A stretch of DNA of 64,000 nucleotides from Marinobacter lipolyticus (GTDB lineage: Bacteria > Pseudomonadota > Gammaproteobacteria > Pseudomonadales > Oleiphilaceae): assembly GCF_018424605.1 (NCBI RefSeq), contig NZ_QTKT01000012.1:1-64000 (forward strand). The letters are read 5' to 3'. Shown here in pieces: positions 31,976 through 42,965 of this stretch. The notes under the pieces were generated by a model. It saw nothing but the letters and a program-made list of their open reading frames with translations. It was not told the DNA's origin and searched no databases. Both the position numbers and the translations under genes were made by a program. Positions within the stretch are counted from its first letter, which is position 1. Each line of letters starts with the position of its first letter.

Positions 31976-32650
31976 ATGGCTCAGTCTGATACCGTTGACC
32001 GCATTCTGGATGCAGCCGAGGAGTTGTTCGCCGACCGGGGTTTCTCTGAAACCTCACTGCGGATGATTACCAGTAAGGCTAAAGTAAATCTTGCCGCTGT
32101 CAATTACCACTTTGGCTCCAAGAACGCGCTGATCCATGCGGTGTTCGCCCGCTTCCTGACGCCCTTCTCGGCCACGTTGGAAACAGCCTTTGATGATCTT
32201 GAGGCGCGTTGTGAGGGCCAGCCTCCGACGCTCAACCAGACTCTCTGGGCATTAACCGAAAGCGCCGTGCGCATGCCTCAGCGCAACGAGAAGGGTATTT
32301 CCATTTTCATGCGGTTGCTCGGACTTGCCTACACCCAGTCGCAGGGCCATTTGCGCAAATTCCTGGAGCAGGAGTACAGCCAGCCGTTCAGTCGCTTCAT
32401 GCGTTTGCTCAAAGAAGCGACTCCCCAGTTGTCGGCGGTGGATCGCTACTGGCGCATCCAGTTCATGCTGGGCGCCACCGCGTTCACCATGTCCAGTAGC
32501 GATGCCCTGAGGGACATTCTGCAGAACAAACTGGGCGTGGAAACCACGGTGCAGGAAATCGCCGCCCGGCTGGTGCCGTTCCTCGCGGCAGGCATGCAGG
32601 CGGAGGATGCGGTGCTGATGCCTTCCCTCAAAGAAGCCCCGGTTGCCTGA
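31976..32650 (+). CDS. psrA: TetR-family fatty-acid-responsive regulator PsrA
   Basis: A 224-residue TetR-type repressor. The DNA-binding domain occupies residues 1-60 (ILDAAEELFADRGFSETSLR, then KVNLAAVNYHFGSKNAL), nearly as I recall it for Pseudomonas PsrA; the C-terminal domain is the ligand-binding part. PsrA senses long-chain fatty acids, represses itself and beta-oxidation genes, and activates rpoS in Pseudomonas. Its own promoter is overlapped by two PsrA boxes, which supports the name. Monocistronic or cotranscribed with the next gene 60 bases away. Confidence 0.9.
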   Translation: MAQSDTVDRILDAAEELFADRGFSETSLRMITSKAKVNLAAVNYHFGSKNALIHAVFARFLTPFSATLETAFDDLEARCEGQPPTLNQTLWALTESAVRMPQRNEKGISIFMRLLGLAYTQSQGHLRKFLEQEYSQPFSRFMRLLKEATPQLSAVDRYWRIQFMLGATAFTMSSSDALRDILQNKLGVETTVQEIAARLVPFLAAGMQAEDAVLMPSLKEAPVA

Positions 32651-32710
32651 GGTCAGTTCCGTCGGTTAGGCTTCCGCTCTGGCAAAGCCGATTCGGGAGC
32701 TCGACTCAAC

Positions 32711-33217
32711 ATGAGCGCATCAGGGGGCGCAGGCCCTCACATTGATATCAATATTGCCTCGCAATCGCTGGCGCTGGTGGACGGCCGGGGCTGTCGTGTG
32801 TTCGAGTGCCCGGTATCCACTGCCCTCAATGGCCCCGGCGAACGCAACGCCAGTGGCTGCACTCCCCGCGGAAAACACTTCGTTCGCGCCAAGGTTGGTG
32901 GTGGTCTGCCCGCCAATACAGTGTTCGTGGCCCGCCGCCCCACCGGTGAAATCTACACCGCAGAACTTGCCAGCCGACATCCCGACCGTGACTGGATCCT
33001 GTCCCGTATACTCTGGCTATGCGGCAGTGAGCCCGGAAAAAATCGCGGCCCCGGGGTCGATAGTTTCCGTCGCTTCATATACATTCACGGCACACCGGAT
33101 ACCGAGCCCATGGGCGTGGCAAAATCCCATGGCTGCGTCCGCATGCGTAATGCCGATGTGATTACGTTGTTTGATCTGGTCGAGCCGGGCACCGCTGTGG
33201 TCATTCACGAAGCCTGA
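32711..33217 (+). CDS. L,D-transpeptidase catalytic-domain (YkuD) protein
   Basis: A 168-residue protein consisting almost entirely of a YkuD domain. The active-site motif HGT (126-128) and SHGCVRM (139-145, nucleophile Cys142) are intact. YkuD enzymes form 3-3 cross-links in peptidoglycan or attach lipoproteins. No signal peptide or membrane segment is visible at the N-terminus (MSASGGAGPHIDINIASQSL), which is odd for a periplasmic enzyme; short signal-less homologues are common in pseudomonads, so the true location is unclear. It lies between psrA and the MscS gene on the same strand. Confidence 0.88.
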   Translation: MSASGGAGPHIDINIASQSLALVDGRGCRVFECPVSTALNGPGERNASGCTPRGKHFVRAKVGGGLPANTVFVARRPTGEIYTAELASRHPDRDWILSRILWLCGSEPGKNRGPGVDSFRRFIYIHGTPDTEPMGVAKSHGCVRMRNADVITLFDLVEPGTAVVIHEA

Positions 33218-33270
33218 CCGGATTTGCCTCTTGCATTAGCGACACACTGAATTAACCACCGGGGATGTTC

Positions 33271-34521
33271 ATGATCGGAGAGCTGCAGGCCACCATTAAC
33301 GGCTGGATCGAAAACTGGGACCTGTTATCGGAGAGCTGGCGGGTCGGCATCGTAGTGTTTTCACTGGTCTTCGGAACGGCCACGGTGGCTTACATTGCCA
33401 GCCACATTATCGGCGCGCTGGAAAAGCGGTTCAGCAAAACCAGGAATCTCTGGGATGACGCGGTGCTGCACGCGGCAAGAAAACCCGCCGTGGCGTTCGT
33501 CTGGATCCAGGGCGTTTACTGGGCGGCCGAGGTGGCGTACCGCTACTCCGAGGCGGAAATTTTCTCGGTTAATGAAAAGCTATTGCAGATCGGGTTTGTC
33601 TGGGTGCTGGTCTGGGCACTGCTGCGGCTGGTGAAAGAGGCAGAAGGTATTCTTACCTCGCCGCTGAAAATGAAAACCCCCATGGATTACACCACGGTGA
33701 ATGCCGTCAGCAAGCTGTCCCGTGCTGTGGTCATCATCACGGCGGTGCTGATTGCCATGCAGTCACTGGGCTACAGCATATCCGGTGTGCTGGCGTTCGG
33801 GGGTGTGGGCGGCATTGCGGTGGGCTTTGCGGCCAAGGATCTGCTGGCGAATTTCTTTGGCGGCTTCATCATCCACCTGGACCGGCCGTTCAAGGTCGGT
33901 GACTGGGTGCGTTCGCCGGACCGTAACATTGAGGGCACCGTCGAGCATATCGGCTGGCGTCTGACCACCATTCGCACGTTCGACAAGCGCCCGCTGTACG
34001 TACCCAACGCCGCCTTTACCACCATTGCGGTGGAAAACCCCTCCCGCATGAGCCATCGCCGCATCTCCGAAACAATCGGCATTCGCTACGCAGACGTGCG
34101 GGAGATGGCCACCATTGTGTCGGAAATCCGCACCATGCTGGAGAATCACGAGGACATCGAAAGTGACGAGACGCTGATCGTGAATTTCCTCGCGTTCAAT
34201 GCGTCGTCACTGGATATCATGGTGTACACCTTTACCAAAACGACCCAGTGGGTGAAGTTCCATGAGGTCAAGCAGGACGTGCTGCTGAAAATCAGCGACA
34301 TCATTGAAAGCCATGGTGCCGAGGTGGCCTTCCCGACGCGCACGCTGCACGTGGCCGACAGTGTTCGGCTGGCCAGTGCCCAGAGCGAGCGCTCCGACCA
34401 GGCTGACAATGACAGTGACGACGGTCCGATCGAGAACGACGACGAGGGATCGGACAAGTCCCATCCGTCCCAGCGCACCCGCTACGGTTCGTCGGCCGAA
34501 GCCACCGGCGATGGCGATTGA
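33271..34521 (+). CDS. MscS-family small-conductance mechanosensitive channel
   Basis: A 416-residue membrane protein with N-terminal helices (about residues 20-45, 75-95, 105-125), a pore helix region (VLAFGGVGGIAVGFAAKDLLANFFGG, here referred to as the conserved segment near residues 172-197) and the cytoplasmic beta domain (GDWVRSPDRNIEGTVEHIGWR). It opens under membrane tension to release solutes in osmotic downshock. The acidic Ser/Asp-rich tail (about 370-400) is unusual. The ATG at 33271 is chosen because GGGG lies at the right distance; the ATG two codons earlier abuts it. Confidence 0.9.
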   Translation: MIGELQATINGWIENWDLLSESWRVGIVVFSLVFGTATVAYIASHIIGALEKRFSKTRNLWDDAVLHAARKPAVAFVWIQGVYWAAEVAYRYSEAEIFSVNEKLLQIGFVWVLVWALLRLVKEAEGILTSPLKMKTPMDYTTVNAVSKLSRAVVIITAVLIAMQSLGYSISGVLAFGGVGGIAVGFAAKDLLANFFGGFIIHLDRPFKVGDWVRSPDRNIEGTVEHIGWRLTTIRTFDKRPLYVPNAAFTTIAVENPSRMSHRRISETIGIRYADVREMATIVSEIRTMLENHEDIESDETLIVNFLAFNASSLDIMVYTFTKTTQWVKFHEVKQDVLLKISDIIESHGAEVAFPTRTLHVADSVRLASAQSERSDQADNDSDDGPIENDDEGSDKSHPSQRTRYGSSAEATGDGD

Positions 34522-34563
34522 GGTGAACACAGTGAGGGAGTTAAGGGTGGAGAACAGAAAGGT

Positions 34564-35346
34564 ATGAGTACCGCATCAGCGTCAGCACCGGTCGGCATCA
34601 TCGGCGGCACCGGCCTGACAACCCTGTCAGGTCTCGAAATCACCGGGGAACGGGAAGTGCAGACGCCCTGGGGGGCGCCGTCTTCCCCGCTGGTGGAGGG
34701 CATTCTGGGCGAGCAGCGGGTGATCTTCCTGTCCCGGCATGGCAACCCCCATCGGATTCCGCCCCATCAGGTGAACTACCGCGCCAATCTGTGGGCGTTG
34801 CAGAACGCCGGCGTTCGCACGGTGGTCGGGGTCAATGCGGTGGGCGGTATCCATCCGGTCATGGGGCCCGCGCACATCGTGATTCCCGATCAGATCATTG
34901 ATTATACCTGGGGGCGGGGCAGCACCTTCTTTGAAGGCGAGCTCGATGCCGTCACCCACATCGATTTCAGTTTCCCCTATACGGAATCGGCACGCGCTGT
35001 GCTGGTTGAGGCGGCCAGTAAGCTGGACGTCCCGATTTCGGATTTCGGTGTGTACGGGGCGACCCAGGGCCCGCGGCTGGAAACGGCCGCTGAAATTGTC
35101 CGCCTTGAGCGGGATGGCTGCGATCTGGTCGGAATGACGGGCATGCCGGAGGCCTCACTGGCCGCTGAACTGAAGCTGAACTACGTGTGCCTGGGGCTGG
35201 TGGTGAACTGGGCGGCCGGAAAATCCGACCACATCATTACCATGGAAGAGATCGAGGCCGCGATCGAGCAAGGCATGTCCGGGGTCAAGCGGATTCTGGT
35301 GGAAGCCATGGGCGGGTTGGGCGCCCTCAGTTCTCAACCCGCTTGA
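34564..35346 (+). CDS. S-methyl-5'-thioinosine phosphorylase (MTAP/PNP family)
   Basis: A 260-residue purine nucleoside phosphorylase-family enzyme. GIIGGTGLT (phosphate loop), RHGNPHRIPPHQVNYRANLW, NAVGGI and the base-binding block GMTGMPEA are visible. The last motif and overall sequence resemble P. aeruginosa PA3004, which acts on methylthioinosine in methylthioadenosine salvage rather than directly on methylthioadenosine. Adjacent csiV-mfd-gap matches the P. aeruginosa neighbourhood. It overlaps the convergent csiV 3' end by 20 bases. Substrate choice is inferred from similarity. Confidence 0.87.
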   Translation: MSTASASAPVGIIGGTGLTTLSGLEITGEREVQTPWGAPSSPLVEGILGEQRVIFLSRHGNPHRIPPHQVNYRANLWALQNAGVRTVVGVNAVGGIHPVMGPAHIVIPDQIIDYTWGRGSTFFEGELDAVTHIDFSFPYTESARAVLVEAASKLDVPISDFGVYGATQGPRLETAAEIVRLERDGCDLVGMTGMPEASLAAELKLNYVCLGLVVNWAAGKSDHIITMEEIEAAIEQGMSGVKRILVEAMGGLGALSSQPA

Positions 35347-36112
35347 AGAACACCAGCACGCCGATGGTGGGGGAGTCCAGAAAATGGACTTCCTCGCTGC
35401 GCATACGGCGGGTTTCGCGAATCCAGGTCAACAGCTCGGCTTTCGCCCTCGGCTCGGGTGAGCTAACGCTGTCGGCGCCAATATCGCCGCCCTGGGCCAG
35501 ACTGCCGATCGAGCCGTCGTCCGGGTTTTCCGTGTCGGACGTCGCCACGGTGTCGTCGTTGATAACATTCCCGACATCCTGCAGCGGAACGTCGACCGGC
35601 TCTCCTGGCTGCCAGTGGTTCAGGTGCACTCCCACGTGGAGATACCGCTGGCGGTCGATGGTGATGTGCCCCTCTACTTCCCTGTGTCCCGCCTCAGCCA
35701 GCCAGTCGCCAACCGCCACCTTCATCGGCTCGCCGTCGTAATCGGGCGGGAAGGACTGATACCAGCCCGCGGACATCAACACCCGGAACCGGCCGCTGTT
35801 CTGCAGACGCTGTGCTGCCGAGCGCAGGTGCAGCTCGCTGTCCGGGACCAGTTGCAGTGTGGTATCGGTGCTGCCATCTTCGCGCTCCACCTTCATTCGG
35901 GCGGTCACGTCCTCGTCGGTCGCCGGCACGCGGCTGGCCATGCGTTCCGTAACCGCTTCCGGGTCAACCAGTCGCTCGACCAGTACGATCTCGGCCCGGT
36001 AGTAGTTGTCCCGCTGCTCCTGCGCACTGGCAAACAGGGGGGCGACGGCCAGCAGGGCGGCGGTCAGGGTTGTCAGGGCCTTTCCGGGCAGGGCGTAACC
36101 GGGCGTTCGCAA
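35327..36112 (-). CDS. csiV: CsiV-family periplasmic protein
   Basis: A 261-residue exported protein: signal peptide ending near ALLAVAPLFASA (about residue 30), then YRAEIVLVERL and a C-terminal SEEVHFLDSPTIGVLVFFKRV block characteristic of the CsiV family. In Vibrio CsiV binds peptidoglycan and is needed for growth with D-amino acids; its gene commonly sits next to mfd, as here (53 bases downstream of mfd). The middle (about 195-225) is acidic and low in complexity. The role in this organism is inferred. Confidence 0.82.
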   Translation of the reverse strand: MRTPGYALPGKALTTLTAALLAVAPLFASAQEQRDNYYRAEIVLVERLVDPEAVTERMASRVPATDEDVTARMKVEREDGSTDTTLQLVPDSELHLRSAAQRLQNSGRFRVLMSAGWYQSFPPDYDGEPMKVAVGDWLAEAGHREVEGHITIDRQRYLHVGVHLNHWQPGEPVDVPLQDVGNVINDDTVATSDTENPDDGSIGSLAQGGDIGADSVSSPEPRAKAELLTWIRETRRMRSEEVHFLDSPTIGVLVFFKRVEN

Positions 36113-36165
36113 GGGCTGTACTCCACTGTGTCAAAGACTGTCGTTGAGCGGGCAGGGCCTGAATT

Positions 36166-39100
36166 TCAGGCCGTCAGCTGCCCGAGCATGTCGGAAATGC
36201 CGTCGAGTTTACCACCGGTTGAATCATCCTTCAGCCGGAACCGGAAACTGTTGGCCCCTTCCAGGCGGTATTGGTCGGGCGCGGATTGCACTTTTTTAAC
36301 CAGAACCAGCGGGTCAACCGGCGTTGAGGCGCCGAACTCGAGTCTGGCCCATTCCTTTCCGGCGTCGATTTTCACTATGCCGAGCGACTCGGCCCGCAGT
36401 CGAAGTTCGGTTTGCCGCATCAGGTTTTTGGTCGGCTCCGGTAATAAACCGAAACGATCGATCATCTCAACCTGAAGTTCTTTTAATTCATCTTTCTTGC
36501 TGACGCTGGCAATGCGCTTGTACAGCATCAACCGGTTGTGCACGTCCGGCAGGTAGTCATCCGGTATCAGCGCCGGGATGCGCAGATTCATCTCGGTGCC
36601 ATGGCTCAGTGGCAGGTCGGCGTTGGGAGTGCGCCCCTCGCGAATGGCCTTGACTGCCTCGTCGAGCAACTGCATGTACAGGGTGAAACCGATACTCTCG
36701 ATCTGTCCGCTTTGCTCTTCTCCCAACAGTTCACCGGCACCGCGAATTTCCAGGTCGTGGGTGGCGAGCATGAAACCGGCCCCCAGATCCTGGGCTTCGG
36801 ATATCGCATCCAGCCGCTTTTTGGCGTCGGCGGTGATGCTGCGCGGCGGCGGTGTCAGCAGGTAGGCGTAGGCCTGGTGGTGAGAGCGGCCGACCCGGCC
36901 CCGCAGCTGATGCAGCTGGGCGAGGCCAAACTTGTCCGCGCGCTCGATAATGATGGTGTTGGCGCTGGGAATGTCGATACCGGTTTCCACAATGGTGGTG
37001 CACACCAGCACGTTGAAGCGCTTGTGGTAGAAGTCCGACATGATCTGTTCCAGCTCACGCTCGCGCATCTGGCCGTGGGCGACGCCAACCCGGGCCTCTG
37101 GTATCAGCCGGCGCAGATCTTCGGCGGTTTTCTGGATGGTCGCCACGTCGTTGTGAAGGAAGTACACCTGGCCGCCCCGCAGGATCTCCCGCAGGATGGC
37201 TTCCTTGACCATGGCGTCGTCGCGCTGGCGGACAAAGGTTTTCACCGACAGCCGCCGCGCCGGCGGGGTGGCTATGATGGACAGGTCCCGCAGGTGGCCC
37301 ATGGCCATATTCAGCGTACGGGGAATTGGCGTCGCCGTAAGCGTCAGCATGTCGACCTCGGCTCGCAGGGCCTTGAGTTTTTCCTTCTGCTGCACGCCGA
37401 AGCGGTGTTCTTCGTCGATGATCACCAGGCCCAGGTTGCGGAACTTCATGTCGCCCTGAAGCAGCTTGTGGGTGCCGATCACGATGTCGGCCTTGCCGGC
37501 TTCGATGGCGGCCATTGCCTTGCTGGTCTGTGCGCCGCTGCGGAAACGGCTGAGCAACTCGACGTTGACCGCGGTATCGGAGAAACGGTCACGGAAAGAT
37601 TCGTAATGTTGTTGTGCCAGCAGGGTGGTCGGCACCAGCACCGCCACCTGCTTGCCGGAGAACGTCGCCATGAACGCCGCCCGCATGGCCACTTCGGTTT
37701 TTCCGAAGCCGACATCGCCACACACGAGGCGGTCCATGGGCCGTTCGCTGGTCATGTCCTCGAACACGGATTCAATGGCCACCTGCTGGTCCGGAGTTTC
37801 CTCGAACGGGAAGCCGGCGGCGAAGGCGCGGTAGGCCTCTTTCGGGTCTTCGAAAGAGAAGCCTTTGCGGGCCTCACGACGGGCGTAGACGTCCAGCAGT
37901 TCGGCAGCGGTGTCGCGGATTTTCTCCAGTGCCTTCTGCTTGGCGCTGCTCCAGCGCTCGGTGCCGAGTTTGTGCAGCGGGGCGTGTTCGGTGTCAGAGC
38001 CGCTGTAGCGGGAGATCAGGTGCAGGCTGGACACCGGCACATACAGTTTGGAACCGCCGGCATACTCCAGCATCAGAAACTCGCTGGCCTCGCCCTCGAC
38101 GGTAATGGTTTCCAGACCCTGGTAGCGTCCCACGCCGTGGTCAATATGCACAACCGGGGCGCCGATGCGCAGTTCGGACAGATCCCGGTAACCGGAATCA
38201 TCAACTTCCGTGGGTTTCTCCCGCCGCCGGCGCTGCAGAACACGCTCGCCGAAAAGTGCGGTTTCCGTCACCAGTGCCAGGTGCTGGTCAGGAAGCAGCA
38301 GTCCCTGCTCCATGGGCGCAATGGTTATGCTCAAGGGGTCGTCCGTGGCGGTCAGGAACGACTGCCAGCCATCCAGCGTGACAGGCCGGACCCCGTGGTC
38401 GGCAAGGTTGTCGATCAGCGCTTCGCGGCGACCAGAGGACTCGGCGCACAGCAAAACGCGGCCACCGAATTCCTGAACAAAGCGTTTCAGCCGTGCCGCC
38501 GGGTCGGCCGCGCGTCCGTCCATGGCCACATCCGGCAAGGTTGCTGCGCCACAATTGGCGGCTCCGGCTCCGTCCACGCTGTCGGAGCTCATGGTGACCC
38601 GCGGAAAGTGCTTGAGGTGGCCGAATAGCTCCTCCTGTTGCAGGAAGAGTTCCGCAGGCGGCAGGATCGGGCGCAGGCGGTCGTGGCGGCGGTCCTCGTG
38701 GCGGGCGCGGGTGTCGGCGTCAAAGTGGCCAACGGCGTCGTTCAGCCCATCTGCGGTGAAGACGTGGGTTCCCTCGGGCAGGTAATCGAACAGTGTGGCC
38801 GTCTCGTCAAAGAACAGGGGCAGGTAATACTCGATGCCCGGTGGCGTGATGCCGTGGCTGACGTCCTGATAGATGGGCGCGCTTTTATCGGCGTTGGGGA
38901 AGTGCTCGAACCAGCGGTTCCGAAATCCGGATCGGGCCTCTTTGTTCCACGGGAATTCGTTGGCCGGCAGCAGTTCTATCCGCTCGATGCGGTCGATGGA
39001 GCGCTGGGTTTCCGGGTCGAACGTGCGCAGGGTTTCAATTTCATCATCGAACAGATCAATACGGTAGGGCTGTGTGGCGCCCATGGGAAAAATATCAAGA

Positions 39101-39672
39101 ATGGCGCCGCGAACCGCGTATTCGCCATGCTCATAGACGTTCTCTGCGTGCCTGTAGCCGGCGGACTCCAGTTGCAGTCGCCAGGTGTCGATGTCGAGGG
39201 TCTGGCCCACTTCCAGCAGCAGTGTGTTGCCCTGCAGATAGCTGACAGGCGGCAGCCGGTGCATGAGTGTGCGCGCCGGCACCACCAGCACGCCCTGGCG
39301 AGTGGATGGCAGGCGGTGCAGGGTTCGAATGCGCCGGGAGGTGATGTCCTGATGGGGTGAGAACAGGTCGTAAGGCAGTGTTTCCCAGTCCGGCAGGGAA
39401 AGCAGTTCAAGGCCGTTGTCCGTCACCGTGGCGCCATCTTCCTCCGCCGGCAGGCCGAGGTAGAACCGCATGGATTGTTCCAGGCGGATGGCGTCGTCGG
39501 TGCTGCGGGTGATGACCAGGGTAAGGCCGTTGTGCTGCCGCGCGCTTTCACAGATCGCCAGGGCATCGCTGCTGCCGTGCAACTGGCCCCATCGACGATG
39601 GTCGCCGGCCTTGCCGGGGAATGCCGGTGCCACCAGGGCAGGGGCGTGTCGGGAAGATGCACCGTCAGTCAT
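36166..39672 (-). CDS. mfd: Transcription-repair coupling factor Mfd
   Basis: A 1168-residue protein of standard Mfd length. In order: UvrB-like N-terminal domains, an RNA-polymerase-interacting CarD-like domain (about 500-560: GAPVVHIDHGVGRYQGLE), the translocase with Walker A GDVGFGKTE and the DEEH box IIDEEHRFGVQQKEK, the RecG-like helicase half (GRVGRSHHQAYAYLL) and the C-terminal TRCF domain. It removes stalled RNA polymerase at lesions and recruits UvrA. csiV follows, probably in the same transcript. Divergent from gap. Confidence 0.97.
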   Translation of the reverse strand: MTDGASSRHAPALVAPAFPGKAGDHRRWGQLHGSSDALAICESARQHNGLTLVITRSTDDAIRLEQSMRFYLGLPAEEDGATVTDNGLELLSLPDWETLPYDLFSPHQDITSRRIRTLHRLPSTRQGVLVVPARTLMHRLPPVSYLQGNTLLLEVGQTLDIDTWRLQLESAGYRHAENVYEHGEYAVRGAILDIFPMGATQPYRIDLFDDEIETLRTFDPETQRSIDRIERIELLPANEFPWNKEARSGFRNRWFEHFPNADKSAPIYQDVSHGITPPGIEYYLPLFFDETATLFDYLPEGTHVFTADGLNDAVGHFDADTRARHEDRRHDRLRPILPPAELFLQQEELFGHLKHFPRVTMSSDSVDGAGAANCGAATLPDVAMDGRAADPAARLKRFVQEFGGRVLLCAESSGRREALIDNLADHGVRPVTLDGWQSFLTATDDPLSITIAPMEQGLLLPDQHLALVTETALFGERVLQRRRREKPTEVDDSGYRDLSELRIGAPVVHIDHGVGRYQGLETITVEGEASEFLMLEYAGGSKLYVPVSSLHLISRYSGSDTEHAPLHKLGTERWSSAKQKALEKIRDTAAELLDVYARREARKGFSFEDPKEAYRAFAAGFPFEETPDQQVAIESVFEDMTSERPMDRLVCGDVGFGKTEVAMRAAFMATFSGKQVAVLVPTTLLAQQHYESFRDRFSDTAVNVELLSRFRSGAQTSKAMAAIEAGKADIVIGTHKLLQGDMKFRNLGLVIIDEEHRFGVQQKEKLKALRAEVDMLTLTATPIPRTLNMAMGHLRDLSIIATPPARRLSVKTFVRQRDDAMVKEAILREILRGGQVYFLHNDVATIQKTAEDLRRLIPEARVGVAHGQMRERELEQIMSDFYHKRFNVLVCTTIVETGIDIPSANTIIIERADKFGLAQLHQLRGRVGRSHHQAYAYLLTPPPRSITADAKKRLDAISEAQDLGAGFMLATHDLEIRGAGELLGEEQSGQIESIGFTLYMQLLDEAVKAIREGRTPNADLPLSHGTEMNLRIPALIPDDYLPDVHNRLMLYKRIASVSKKDELKELQVEMIDRFGLLPEPTKNLMRQTELRLRAESLGIVKIDAGKEWARLEFGASTPVDPLVLVKKVQSAPDQYRLEGANSFRFRLKDDSTGGKLDGISDMLGQLTA

Positions 39673-39823
39673 GGGCGTATCGAATCTCCATCTGTGTAAG
39701 GTCGGGGCGGCGAGGCGCGTATTCTACCGGTCGTGGCAGTGGCTGTCATGGCGGTGCGGCGTGCCGCGTTGTCCGTGCCGTCCGCCTGCGCAGATCGTGT
39801 ACGGGCGGGATGGTCGTCTGTAT

Positions 39824-39852
39824 TTGCGGTCTGGCATTTTAAGTTGGATAAT
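39824..39852 (+). promoter_or_regulatory. Possible gap promoter
   Basis: TTGCGG at 39824-39829, a 17-base spacer and GATAAT at 39847-39852, 42 bases before the gap GTG. Good -10, mediocre -35. Confidence 0.45.
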
Positions 39853-39893
39853 ATGCGCCCAATTTTCCAAGTGCCAACTGCAGAGGTTCAAGC

Positions 39894-41363
39894 GTGAGTC
39901 ACGAACAGATTAACCAGCACCTGTCTAACTGGACCGATAGAGAATCCACTGCGGAAGCAATGATTCCGCTGATCGGCCGTCTGTACCGCAAGAATAACGT
40001 GGTTACCTCCGTTTACGGTCGCGCCATCATCAATCAGTCCGTTATCGGTATTATTCGTGCCCATCGCTTTGTCCGTCAGGTCGAAGACAGCGAGTTGTCT
40101 GTCCACGATACGCTTCCGATTCTGCAGGCCATGGACAGCATGGAGCTCGGTCGCGCTCACGTCGACATCGGCAAGCTGGCCGTCAAGTTCAAGGCCGAAG
40201 GCGGTTCGCTGGAAGACTTTCTCAAGCGTGAAATCGGCCCGATCGTGGGTCAGTACGCAACCCAGTCTGAAGAGAATGCCGAGAACGACACCAAAGACGT
40301 GGTTTTATACGGCTTCGGTCGTATCGGTCGACTGCTGGCCCGTATCCTGATCGAAAAGGCCGGTGGCGGTAACAACCTGCGTCTGCGCGCTATCGTGGTC
40401 CGCCAGGGCGGCGCCGAAAACGATCTGGAAAAGCGTGCCAGCCTGCTGCGCCGGGATTCCGTGCATGGGCCATTCGACGGCACCATTACCGTTGACGAAA
40501 AAGAGTCTGCGCTGATCGCCAACGGCAACTACATCAAGGTGATTTACTCGAAGGGCCCGGACCAGGTGGACTACACCGAGTACGGGATCAACAACGCCAT
40601 TGTGATCGACAATACCGGTATCTGGCGTGACGAAGCGGGCCTTGGGCTGCACCTGAAGTCCAAAGGCGTGAGCCGCGTTATCCTGACGGCGCCGGGCAAG
40701 GGCGACATCAAGAACATCGTTTATGGCATCAACAACGACTGGATCACCGAGGAAGACAAGATCCTCTCCGCGGCCTCCTGTACCACCAACGCGATTACGC
40801 CGGTACTGAAGGCGATCCAGGACGAATACGGCATCGAAGACGGCCACGTAGAAACCGTGCACTCCTACACCAACGACCAGAACCTGATCGATAACTACCA
40901 CAAAGGCAGTCGCCGTGGCCGCAGTGCCGCGCTCAACATGGTGATCACCGAGACTGGCGCCGCCAAGGCGGTTGCCAAGGCTCTGCCGGAGCTGAAAGGC
41001 AAGCTGACCGGTAACGCGATCCGGGTTCCCACGCCGAACGTGTCCATGGCCATCCTCAACCTGAACCTGAAAAAGGACGTGGATGTTGAAGGCGTAAACG
41101 AGTATCTGCGTGAAATGGCGCTGCACTCTGAGCTGCAGAAGCAGATCGATTTCGTCAACTCGCCGGAAGTGGTTTCCACTGACTTCGTTGGCTCCCGCCA
41201 TGCCGGTATCGTGGACTCCCAGGCTACCATTGCTGGTGGCAAGCGGCTGATCCTGTACGTGTGGTACGACAACGAGTTTGGCTACAGCGCCCAGGTGGTG
41301 CGAGTGGTCAATCAGATGGCTGGCGTGACTTACCCGATTTTCCCCAAGCGCGCCCGCGACTGA
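39894..41363 (+). CDS. gap: Glyceraldehyde-3-phosphate dehydrogenase, long form
   Basis: A 489-residue GapDH with an extra N-terminal domain of about 130 residues before the Rossmann motif GFGRIGR (140-146). The catalytic cysteine is Cys296 in SCTTNAITP. Such long GapDHs occur in Pseudomonas (next to mfd) and Vibrio and differ from the classic 330-residue enzyme; the N-terminal extension has no assigned function. It oxidises glyceraldehyde-3-phosphate to 1,3-bisphosphoglycerate, or runs in the gluconeogenic direction. GTG start; AGAGG lies upstream. Followed by a strong terminator. Confidence 0.93.
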   Translation: MSHEQINQHLSNWTDRESTAEAMIPLIGRLYRKNNVVTSVYGRAIINQSVIGIIRAHRFVRQVEDSELSVHDTLPILQAMDSMELGRAHVDIGKLAVKFKAEGGSLEDFLKREIGPIVGQYATQSEENAENDTKDVVLYGFGRIGRLLARILIEKAGGGNNLRLRAIVVRQGGAENDLEKRASLLRRDSVHGPFDGTITVDEKESALIANGNYIKVIYSKGPDQVDYTEYGINNAIVIDNTGIWRDEAGLGLHLKSKGVSRVILTAPGKGDIKNIVYGINNDWITEEDKILSAASCTTNAITPVLKAIQDEYGIEDGHVETVHSYTNDQNLIDNYHKGSRRGRSAALNMVITETGAAKAVAKALPELKGKLTGNAIRVPTPNVSMAILNLNLKKDVDVEGVNEYLREMALHSELQKQIDFVNSPEVVSTDFVGSRHAGIVDSQATIAGGKRLILYVWYDNEFGYSAQVVRVVNQMAGVTYPIFPKRARD

Positions 41364-41374
41364 TCATCCGCTGA

Positions 41375-42961
<1,587 letters not shown>

Positions 42962-42965
42962 TACG

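Noticed and set aside
36538..38628. Long plus-strand open frame of about 696 codons inside mfd
   Set aside because: It lies wholly antisense to mfd, whose protein is full length and motif-rich; the frame is a by-product of high GC codon use.
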